Shown one piece after another: positions 11,378 to 23,500 of a stretch of 64,000 nt of DNA. How positions within the stretch are numbered: the first letter of the stretch is position 1; the number at the start of each line of letters is the position of its first letter. The DNA is from Sipunculus nudus. Taxonomy: Eukaryota > Annelida > Sipuncula > Golfingiida > Sipunculidae. Position numbers and translations under genes: made by a program. The notes under the pieces are model-generated. The model worked only from the letters and a program-made list of their open reading frames with translations, was not told the DNA's origin and searched no databases. The DNA is taken from positions 56,725,519 through 56,789,518 of the forward strand of contig CM049306.1 in the NCBI GenBank assembly GCA_026874595.1, written 5' to 3'.

Positions 11378-11485
11378 ACTTGCCGCTCTCTAGGTGGAGA
11401 TGTAAACCCACTCTTCAATGGTGGTTTCAACTTCCCAGAGGCTCTGACCAATCGCATTCGTCGATACAAAACAATAACATGAGAC
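11378..11485. promoter_or_regulatory. Shared bidirectional promoter between ZC3HC1 and KLHDC10
   Basis: Only 108 bp separate the ATG of ZC3HC1 (minus) and the ATG of KLHDC10 (plus). The spacer has no TATA box but has a CCAAT box at 11448-11452 (GACCAATCG, NF-Y type). With so little space, both 5' UTRs must be short or the transcripts must overlap. Promoter activity is inferred from position. Confidence 0.75.
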
Positions 11486-11546
11486 ATGGCTGCGCCCATG
11501 AAGTACTTCCAATTCCAGCTTGTCAAAGCTGCAAATGCGGATGATG
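11486..11546 (+). CDS. KLHDC10: KLHDC10 coding exon 1
   Basis: ATG at 11486 opens MAAPMKYFQFQLVKAANADD; a second in-frame ATG is at 11498. Donor GTACGT after phase 1; reading on hits TAA at once, so the exon must end here. Confidence 0.75.
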
Positions 11547-14500
11547 GTACGTTTTAAAATTTCAAATTTATCATCAAATGTGATATATTGTAGGAAAATA
11601 CTTAATTTTGAGCCCCATCCAAGTCAAAACTTTCAGATATCGTCAGCCGAGCCGTCCGAAGACCTGAAGTTTGTTGATGTTTACATTCCTGTACAAGTGT
11701 ACGTCATACATAACCCTGGAGCAGACGACAGTAACGACCTGGATAACATTGTCATTGGTATTACTTGACCCATGATGTATTGGTTTCCCATTACGGTATC
11801 GTATTGGTCTTAATGACTTTACAACATCATAACAGCATTATTTAGCAGAATTACAAATGTGGTGACTTTTTAAAAAACATTTAGAATATACGGGAATATA
11901 TACATTTGCAAAGAATCCTTATACAAATTATGAAAAGCAGTGACAGACCATACATATTTGTAATGAATTTATTAAAAAGACGCATAGATTTTTTTTTTTT
12001 AAATTTGAATGCATATTGTCGAAGATTACTGAATGCAACCTTCCAAGTGAGCCACTGTTTACAACAGAGCCACAACTGGGTTTAATAGTTATTATAACTA
12101 ATGGCTGTAATGACATGGAGAGCTCCTTGCATTACAGCCATTAGTTGTTATAACTAGTTGTACAATCCTTGTAAAATAATAAGTTAATATATATTTATAT
12201 AATATGAGAGCATGATTGAATATGGTGAATGTAAAAAAATAAAATTATAAGAAAAACCTGCATACAATTTAATTCAAATATTACGTAGTAATGATTGATA
12301 ATCAAAAGACAAGTGATTTACTATCACTAAGCCATGCAGGATTGGGACAAGCCCACCTAATTAGGGATAGGGACACGCCCCCTAATTGGGGAAAGGGACT
12401 CGCCCCCTTTTTGATCTGGCAATCAGCCAAGCCTACTGCAGGCCTGCCTGGAGGTCACAGTTTTTCTTGAATGGAGGGTCAGAGCAACATAGCTGAATTC
12501 CTGCAAATCAAAATTTGTAATAACTTTTCATAGACTAATCATATCAACATAAATCAAACACTATCCATATTCTGAAATAAAATGTAATCCATTGTTATTA
12601 TTTTTTTTTGGTACAGTATTTTAAAATCTTAATTTTGGCTGATATAACTAATAATACTGTACTTTTAGTGCCTAATGTTGAAAGTGTGTTTTCAGTCAAG
12701 CCAGTTTGAATAGTACTTAAAATACTTATTTTATTACTGTCCCCTGCTTTGCAGAAGTTTAATGTGCTTATTCACCTTTGAAGCTGTATTAGGGCTTTAC
12801 CTGTTGCATGAGACTTAATTATCATTAGTGGCCCAACCTATATATTAACCATTGTTTATACATAAGTTACCCAACCTATATTTACCATTGTTTATACTTA
12901 TACATATGTTAAAGATTGATTTTGAGACTGACAAATGACATTCATGTAACATGTTAAAATGCTTCATAAAACTCCCCTTCCTATTGTTTAATTGTTTCAG
13001 GGATTAACCCGACTGATTTCTGATCAATGATGCTTCACTGTATGAGGCACTTTTAAAATATATGAAATTAATTATAGACAATCTAACAGTATCACTTACT
13101 TGGGGTTAGTGCTTAATGAAAACCTAACATGGTCGGATCACTCTGAACAAGTATGCAAAAAGCTCTCGTCTAAAGTAGGTGCCCTCTTCAGGTGCAGTCG
13201 ATACATACCTCAAGACACCACATTGAAAATGTACACAGGCCTGATTCAGCCACATATTGACTACGGCCTCACAATCTGGGGGAAATGCACCTTCTTCATG
13301 TCTTACTCCCATTCAAAGTCTTCTAAATCGAGCCGCACATATTATAAGTCGCAATTTCAATCATGAATATAGCATAACAGCTATCTGTCAGTGCCTTGGC
13401 ATTAAATCAGTTGAACAATGACATAAATATTTGACTCGCATCCTTATGTTCAAATGTCTGAATAACCTAAGTCCATCCTATATGACCGACCGGTTCACGT
13501 TTCTTCGCCAAGTCCACCAACATGATACATGCAACAGCTATTCCAATAAATTATATGTACCCAAACCTCGGACAGACTACTTAAAGAAATCATTTTTATG
13601 CGGAGGTCCTATTTTGTGGAACACATTAAATAAATCTCAAAGAAACTGCTCCTCCTTACAGGTCTTTAGAAAGAGTATCATCTAATAAACCTCTGTGCTT
13701 TATATGTCAAATATTGCATGCTATTTCAAACTCTGTTATATTTCATATTTATGTCACACTCATGTTGTATATAACGTTGCATGTCAGAGTTTTATATTCA
13801 TGTTTAATATCACATCTTGCTGTATATTACGTTAAATGTCATAGTTATGTATTTTCATGTTAAAAATCCCATCTTGCTGCATAATTTTATCTTTAGTCAC
13901 TTTAATTAATTCTGATCGCATTTTACATGTTTTATACATTGAATAAACTATATCCAAACAGGGCCCTGTGGCAGATCAGACAATCTTGTCTGAACGGGCT
14001 ACCCTGTATAAATATGTTTTAATAAATAAATAATAATAATAAATAATAATAAATTGTGTTCACTGTAACAAAGAAAATTGGGAAAAAGAAAAGAAAAAGT
14101 ACATGTCTTCACCTGCAGGTGAAGTGTTAGGCATGAATTTTTTTTTTCTTCAGGTGTTCCAGTCAAATCAGGTACTTGTTTGTTAAAGTTCTTTTTAACA
14201 TATTTTCGGTCCATCAGAAGGTTATAGCTCAGTACAGGTTGAAGGGGTAAGCATTTAATAAATAGGAACACTTGTTTTGAAAAAGTTAACATTTGCTTAA
14301 TCAAACTGGCAGCACTTGTCATACAATGTCATTGATATGATATTTTATAAATATTGTAGAAATACCATCATGCCGAAGTGGTCACCGGATTGTGGTGGAT
14401 AACAAGGGAAACATGTACTCTATAGGAGGATACAATCCTCTGTACTGGAATCAGGAAAATGACCCATACACTATCTATCCCCTGTTCAGAGAGGTATATA

Positions 14501-17500
14501 TAAGTATAGTGCTCTAGCAATCTCAGAGTTCAGTCAAAACATAGTTTTATCATTTGAATGAAAGCTGTCTTGAAAGTGGGAGCATTTCAAACCATCTTTA
14601 CTGAATCCTCACACTTAAGCAATAAATGGGCATCACTTGTTCATTTGTGATGAACTGATTGGTTAATTTAAGTGTTTGTGCATCATAAAGTTTCAGTAAA
14701 GAGAAGCTGTTATGTTAATAAAATCAGTGTGAGACCATATTGAACCAAATACTTGATAATTTTATTTGTTTGGTGCTCTGTCATCATTATATAGTCTAAT
14801 TAACATGTAAACAGTCCTAAGCCTAAGGTAAGCTTTCAAATTAGATATCACTTTCAATTGTTGACATTGTTCGCATTGTTGACTGAGATTTTATTATTGT
14901 AAAAAATTCTCATAAAAGTATGTGTACTAAATCCAGTAAATCAAATTTGCACACTTATATAAGCAAAGAAAATTTGTAGAGGGATGAAATATAATTTTTT
15001 TTTTATATTTTTAAGTGGGACCTTTTTAGCGAACCTGTGAGCTTATGCGATGGTGCGGCGTCGTGCGTCTTCTGTACGTTAACCATAGCTATCTCGAAAA
15101 CTGCAGGAGCTAGCCTCACCAAATTTTTTGCAAATAATCAGTCATCCAAAAAACTATATTGGATATTGTTTATTTTTTTTCTAATTGCATTTTTTTTAGA
15201 TTTTATAGGGAAAAAGCTAAAAAAGCTTTAAAAATCTTCTTCTCTGAAACTGTCCAGCCAAATTGTCTAATATTTTTAACAGAAATGTTCCCTGGAACAA
15301 TCTTTCTCAAGTTTGTTCAAATGGTTCCAGTTCGGAGATTTTTGGCTGAGTTACAGGAGGTTGAACTTTGTTAACTGTGCGAAAAAAGCATATTAAAATT
15401 TTTATCTCAAACAGAACTGGAGCTATCATCACCAAATTTTATGCCAATGTTGGTCACATAGGTCTTATCTGAAATTGAGGTTTTGGAGGCGCCACCTGCA
15501 TGGGCCTTTTTTGTACAGGGTCATCAGTGCCTGTATCACACTGAGGGCTACAAAAACATCCTCTCTGAAACTAAATGGCCAAAATGTTTAATATCGCACA
15601 GAAATGTTCAAATGGTCTCTTTTCAGTGACTTTTGGCTAAGTTATGGCAAGCTGAATTTAGTCATATGCCATAACAGCCCATTTTAGCTCAGTGGCTACA
15701 AAGAACTTCTTCTCAAAAACCACTGGGCCAAATTCTTAAACCTCACACAATAATTATCCTCAGATGTTGATAATTCAAGTTTGTTCAAATGGTTTTGGTT
15801 CAGTGCTTTTTGGCTGATTTACAGGAAGCTGAACTTAGCCAATTTGCTGTATCTTCCTATATGAGTTATAAACCTGCGAAACGTTTTTGACTGATGCCAC
15901 TGAAGCCAGTTTGTTAAATATTTTACAAGAATAATCCCTACAATAATTCTTATAATAATTGTCATTAATGGTTCCACATGAATGATTTTTGGCTGAATAA
16001 TGGAGATTGAATTGAGTCATTTTACCATTTTTATATTTTATGTTAGCTGTGTGATGCTGTTACATCAAGCCTGGCACCAGTTTATCAGCATCTATTACAT
16101 CATGCCACTAGACAGATTTCAGGTTATCTTTGGTTAATATTGAGAGGAAAGTTTTTTTTAAAGCTTTTAAAAAAATTTAGATTTATGATTTAAGTTATTT
16201 ATCATACCAGACAATTTTACAATCATGGATATTCAGCTCTCTGTGGCTATATAAAGACAACTGTACGTGGATTATAAATTTTTGGTATCCCTACTCAACT
16301 TAATTCAAGAATTTGCCATCAGTGAGATATATCTGTATTAAATTTTGCATTTAGTATGCATCCGTTATAATTTACCTGTAACATATATTCCTGATTTCTT
16401 TTTTATAAAAAGTCAGCTGAAAAGCATTTTGTTTTGGGAAAATAAATTTCAAAGTTATTTTAAGTCGGGACCACTTTTGTGTACAGATGGCAGCACTTGG
16501 TTTACCATTGGCAGATTGCCAGTGCCTTGATGTTGGCCATTAGCCAAGATGTTGTCAGCTCTATAAATAGTTTTGGCACAATGCAGGATTAGAAGAAAAG
16601 CAGCCAGTTATAGGTCAAGAGTTCAACCAAAACAGAGTTTTGCGGATACAATGTTTTCAGTCGAACGCCGACGCTGCCGCCATGGCCCAATAGGTTTCTG
16701 GAGAACTCTTCCATAACCACGGGGCAGAATTTTTTTAAATTCGGAATTATGATCGGTCACATGTGAACTTCAGCGCCTCATTTTTGGTTGACCTCTGACC
16801 TTTCTTCTCTGTCTAGCGTCCATTTGTGCGTCTGTTTCCATGCATAAACCTACATATTTCGGGAACCGTTTGACTGATAAGGCTAAAGATTTTGCACAAA
16901 TGTAGCCCTTGGAAAGCTTTATAACATACACTAAAAATGGTGGTGCCACCTGCAACCATTTTTGCACAGCGTCCATCTGTTCATCTGCCTTGGGATAAAA
17001 ACACTCATATCTCTGCATTGGTTGGACTTATCCACCTGAAATTTTGCATGTGTATACATCCTGGACGCCACCTACATTCACGTTTAAGGTGCAGACATCC
17101 ACGCTCATATCTCAGGAACCCTTTGACCAGTTGGGCCAAAATATTGCATGTTTATAGATCTCCCATAGCTCTTTATCATACGCAAAACTGGTGGTGCCAC
17201 CTGCAACCATTTTTGCACAGTGTCCATCTATTCATCTGCCTTGGGATAAAATCACTCATATCTCGGGAACTGTTTGACCGATTGGGCCAAAATTTTGCAT
17301 TTGTATAGATCTCACATAGCTCTTCATCATAGGCAAAATTGGTGGCACCACCTGCAACCATGTATGCACAGCGTTCATCTGTTCATCTGCCTTGGGATAA
17401 AATCACTCACACTCAGCAGTGGTTTGACTTTTCCACCTGAAATTTTGCAGGTTTAAACATCCTTGACAGCTCTCTTGATTTTATGACAGGTGGCACCACC

Positions 17501-20500
17501 TACATTCACGTTTACTCTGCAGACATCCAAGCTCATATCTCTGGAACCGTTTGACTGATTGGGCCAAAGGTTTGCATGTGTATAGATGTCACATGGCTCT
17601 TCATCATAGGCAAAACTGGTGGCGCTACCTGCAACCACTTGTGCACAGCGTCCATCTGTTCATCTACCTTTGGATAAAATCACTCATATCTCAGAAGTGG
17701 TTTGACTTATCCACCTGAAATTTTGCAGGTTTATACATCCTGGACAGCTTTCTAGATTTTTTGACAGGTGGCACCACCTACATTCACGTTTACTCTGCAG
17801 ACATCCAAGCTCATATCTCTGGAACCGTTTGACCAATTTGGGTCAAAATTTTGCTTGTGTATAGATCTCACATAGCTCTTTATCATAGGCAAAACTGGAG
17901 GCTCCACCTGCAACCACTTATGCACAGTGTCCATCTGTTCATCTGCCTTGGGATAAAATCACTCATATCTCAGCAGTGGTTTGACTTATCCACCTGAAAT
18001 TTTGCAGGTTTATACATCCTGGACAATTTTCTTGATTTTATGACAGGTGGCACCACCTACATTCACATTTACGCTGCAGACATCCATGCTAATATTCAAC
18101 ACACCTCACTCTATTCCCCTTGCCACTGAATCCATGCCTCACTTCACCCATCCCACTCTGATTTCTGCGGATACACATAGTCGCTTGTTGACTACCCATA
18201 TTCTAGTTTTAAAATGTCCTAGTCTGAAACTTGCAGGTCCGAAACATCCATTTTGCTGAAATCATAAAGACTAAGGTAGATATGCAGGACTTAAGAGAAT
18301 CAATATTAAATTTTAAAAATAAACCTCCATTCATACTCCCAACCTCTGCACAGGTTCGCATTAGGCCTGTAGGCCTTGTTTTAAAAATCAAGTTTTGTTT
18401 CATAAATGGTGCATCATAGGTATGCAAATATGCATTTTCTCCAATTTTACCACTTTAAGAATCAAGATGTATCATGCTTGAACCAAGAGGTATGCCATTA
18501 CTTTGTGTGTAAAGATAATGCACAAATTTACCAGGTTCCAAAGCCACTATAAGTACAGGGATATGTAAAATGTGGAAATATGCGGTTAAAGGGGTAATGT
18601 ATATATTTCCAATATTTACTTTGTTTTCTTCATTATACTTCTAATGATTTAATGTGCATTTGGATTAAGGAAAATCAAATTTCATTTCAGCTTTGGAAGT
18701 TCAATTTGACAACTAAACAATGGACACAGATAGATACCTACATTATTCCTACAGAATTAGCTTCACATTCAGGTAAAAAATTCAAAGAATTTATAACTTT
18801 ATCTACAGTTTATTTTTTTAAAACATAACTTTAAAACAAGATAATTTTAAACATAAATTTAAAACAAGATTATCATGTCATATGGTATTATTGGATTATT
18901 GTATTAGGATAATACATAAGAAACAATCTCTTAGATTTTTTAGGTTATTGTGATGACCTTTATGTTTTTTTTTCAAAGACTGGCTTTCCATTTGTTATAT
19001 GGACATGTCTTTCATCCCTGTCTAGGCCTAGGGCCATTGCTATAGAGGTAATCAATGAATGGAGCTGTTGTCTGGTTGAACTAAGACAAACATTAACTGT
19101 GTAGCTGTGTAGTTTAATAAGATCCTTGAAAAGGCCTCTGACCACTCTCTTGTTTATTTGCCATGGGAACATATCATGGACATATTCATCTTGAGTATGA
19201 ATATTGCAGAATTTTGGTTCACTGCTTCACCACTGATAAATTTATATTTGGAGAAGGGAATGTGACAGAAGGTCATACAAATATACAGTGACCAGGAACT
19301 AGACAGTCAGCGGTGCATGAAGTTGTGGTTATTGTATCTCACAAAACAGAGGTGTCCGAAGAACTCCTCCGTAACCGCTGGGCGGAATTTTACGAAACCC
19401 GGGATTATGTTCGGGTCACATGTGAACTGCTGTGCCCTGATTTTGTTTTGACCTCTGACCTTTCCTCTGGGCTCTGCGTCCGTTTGTGCGTCTGTTTCCA
19501 CACATAAACCCACATATCTCGGGAACCGTTTGACGGATCAGGAAATTTTTTTTGCACAAATGTAGCCCTTGAAAGAAATGGTGGCGCCACCTGCAACCAT
19601 GTTTGCACAGTGTCCATCTGTTCGTCTGCCTTGGGTTAAAATCACTCATATCTCTGCAGTGATTTGACTAATTCACCTGAAATTCAGCATGCGTATACAT
19701 CCTGGATAGCTTTTCTAATTTTATGACAGGTGGCGCCACCTACATTCACGTTTACGCTGCAGACATCCAAGCTCATATCTCAGGAACCGTTTGACCGATT
19801 GGGCCAATATTTTGGATGTGTATAGATCTCACATAGCTCTTTATCATACGCAAAACTGGTGGCGCCACCTGCAGCCATTTTTGCACAGCTCCCGTCTGTT
19901 TGTCTGCCATGGGATAAAATCACTCATATCTCTGCAGTGATTTGACTAATTCACCTGAAATTCGGCATGCATATACATCCTGGATAGCTTTTCTGATTTT
20001 ATGACAGGTGGCGGCACCTACATTCACGTTTACGCTGCAGACATCCAAGCTCATATCTCAGGAACCGTTTGACCGATTGGGCCAAAATTTTGCATGTGTA
20101 TAGATCTCACATAGCTCTTTATCATACGCAAAACTGGTGGCGCCACCTGCAGCCATTTTTGCACAGCTCCCGTCTGTTTGTTTGCCATGGGATAAAATCA
20201 CTCATATCTCTGCAGTGATTTGACTAATTCACCTGAAATTTGGCATGCTTATACATCCTGGATAGCTTCCTGATTTTATGACAGGTGGCACCACCTACAT
20301 TCACGTTTACGCTGCAGACATCCAAGCTCATATCTCGGGAACCATTTGACCGATTGGGCCAAAATTTTGCATGTGTATAGATCTCACATAGCTCTTTATC
20401 ATACACAAAACTGGTGGCGCCACCTGCAGCCATTTTTGCACAGCTCCCGTCTGTTTGTCTGCCATGGGATAAAATCACTCATATCTCGGCAGTGGTTTGA

Positions 20501-23500
20501 CATATCTGCCTAAAATTTTGCAGGTTTATACATCCCCGACAGCTCTCCTGATTTTATGACAGGTGGCGCCACCTGCATTCTAGTTTATGCAGCAGACATC
20601 CAAGCTCATATCTTGGGAACCGTTTGACCGATTGGGCCAAAGTTTTGCATGTGTATAGTTCTCACATAGCTCTTTATCATACGCAAGCGCCACCTTCAAC
20701 CATTTTTGCACAGCGTCCATCTGTTTGTCTGCCACGGGCTAAAATCACTCATAAACATATAGTGGTTTGACTTTTCTGCCTCAAATTTTGCATATGTATA
20801 CAACTTGGATGGCTTTCTGGATTTTGTGGTAGGTGGCGCAACCTACATACACCATTTGGCTGCAGACATCCATGCTAATATGCAACACTTCACTCTATTT
20901 CCCCTTGCCACTCAATCCATGCCTCACTTCACCCGTTCCCCTCTGATTTAGGCGGATACACATAGTCGCTTGTCGACTATCCGTATTCTAGTTTATCTTA
21001 TGTGATTCGTAGTCATAATCAGTTGATTTGTGAATCTATATGAACTTTATCCTTTAAATAATTATGAATCAGCTGAACTATGATAAGGATCCTTCAGATT
21101 TTCTCACAAATTTAATCAATAGTTAATGCCAGCAAGATCTTTTATAGAGAATATTCATAGTACTAATGTTCTCCACCAGGGATCAGCACCTGTTATGTTC
21201 TCAGGTGTATAGACTGACAGAAAACAGTCCTGTGTTTACACCTTTATCTTGATGAACATCAAAATTGCATTTAAGTTTCCTCTTTCTAAAACACCTTATA
21301 TACAGTTTATAATAAAATCTATGTTTAACTATGTAAAACTTGTAAATAAATAAAATATCAGAAAAATGAAAAAGATGTATTAGATTTTCTTTGACAGAGA
21401 ATATATAACCTGATATTGTAGTTTACTTTTGCTGTTTTTCCAGCTATGCTGCATGGTCACAACTTGTTAACTTTTGGGGGAACAGGGGTTCCCTTTGGAG
21501 ATGGAGCCAGTAACCAGTTGTATTCATGTAGCCTTAAAAACATGGAATGGCAGCACATCAAATGCACAGGACCTCATCCCATCAGAGTTTATGGCCATGT
21601 AAGTATTACCAGTCATTTGCTCAGTGTCCTTAATTTTAAAGTCATAGATACCCAACGATCTGAAATCATAGAGATACAAAAACACACATCACATTTAGTT
21701 AAATGAGTAAGGTTGATTTCTAGAGATTTTTTGCCTCTTACAATTTTTTTAGCTCAGCTGACTTTCAGTCATGCTGGGCTATAGCGATGGGTCTTTGTCC
21801 GTCGTTCTTCCGTCTGTCCGTCCGGCCGGCCGTCTGTCTGTTAGCAGGGCACAAATTGTAACCGTAGGGGCTAGGGCCATGAACCCTATGCAGTCTTAGT
21901 GGTTCTAAAAAGATCTTGCAAACCTCAAATAAGGTCACTGCGACCTATATTCTTGAAGTTATGGGGTGTGTTTGCACCCCCCAGAAATAATTCTTTTAGC
22001 CAAAATTTTCATCCCAAACCTTCCATCTTTCACATACAGCTCACCTACCAACAGGGGAAGAACCATAATTATTTTGAGGTCACAAGGTCAAAGGTCAAGG
22101 TCACAGCACCAACTTCTTTGAAAAACCTGTGGATGCATTTTAAGCCAAACCTTTCATCCCAATTCTTTGATCTTTCACATATAGTTCACCTACTAAGTGG
22201 GAGAAGAATCCTATAAATATTGAGGTCACAAGGTCATAGGTCAGGGTCACAGGATCCACTTCTTTGAAAAGGTTGTGGACACATTTCAAGCTAGACCTTT
22301 CATTCCAAACCTTTCAGCACTGATATCGCTTCTCTGCCAACAGGGGAAAAGACCTGTTGATTTTGAGGTCAAAGGTCAAGTTCACAGCACCCTCTTCTTG
22401 CGTGGAGTCATTTTCAGGCATACTTTTCAATCTATACTTTCCATCTGTCATATATGGCTTACCTACCAATAGGGGAAGAAGCCTATTGATGTTGAGTTCA
22501 AAAGGTCAAAGGTCAAGGTCACAATATTGTTCTAAATGCTTGTGAACATATTTCAAGTGAAACTGTTCAACCCAAACCTTCAGTCTTTCACATATGCCAC
22601 ATCTATGCATCACTAAATGTGATCCAAACTTCATATTTATGGGTCTTTTTGCATGAAGAAAATACTAATTGATTTTGAGGTCAGCTGGTCAGGAGGTTAA
22701 AGGTTGCAGGTCTAAGTTATTCACTCATTGGTTGCCAAGTAATTACACCCGGCCAGATGTAATTGGTTAGTAGTTACCCATCATTTAGAAAGAATCCAGT
22801 TGATATGTGGGCAAAAGGCCAAGGTCATAGGTCAGGTCAACTTATTTTGTAGACCATCTCTATTTTTCTTGTATATATAAGCTTGCACTCCAGCTGGTAC
22901 ATCTCACCGTGTGGCTGTAATTGTGAGTGACACTGGTGACATATGACTCCCTTTTGTATCAGGCTATTAAGTGATAAGGCTGAGTGATAAGTACCTCGTT
23001 ACTGCATAACAAAACACTCTTGTTGGAATACTTCAGCCAGGAATTAACACTATGAGAGTATAGTATTAAGGTTTAGCTTCTGATTTATAGGATGATGGGA
23101 ACATTTTGCAGTTTATTTTATGGAATCATATCAAAAAACTTCGTTTCCTAGATATCTGAATATTTTTATATAAATCACCACATATAAAAGCAAGTGTTTG
23201 TTCTCATAATATGTGGATGTGTACTTGATTTAGGATGGCTTTATTTTATTACAAGACTCTTAGCCATGCTTTCTGCATTTCTATTCTTTTAGGTTTTGCA
23301 GTTTACCAACCCTGCTGACCCCATTGAAAAGCAGAGTGATAATGAAAAATATTGGACCTACACTTTTACATTTGCATATCTATAAATCTGATATGAGCGC
23401 CTGAACAAGCCTTTTGAATTGTTTTGGACATTCATTACTGTAACATCATTTGGAGAATTTGCCCCAAGTTTGGTCTCTTGTTGGAGGATGTGTGATATCA

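Noticed and set aside
11263-11526. 87-codon minus-strand frame across the promoter
   Set aside because: It is a different frame from the ZC3HC1 exon 1 and runs through the divergent promoter; shadow of the real start region.
16690-20991. CRISPR-like or coding tandem array
   Set aside because: Units are 277 bp, diverged and without spacers or conserved frames, and the context is a eukaryotic intron.
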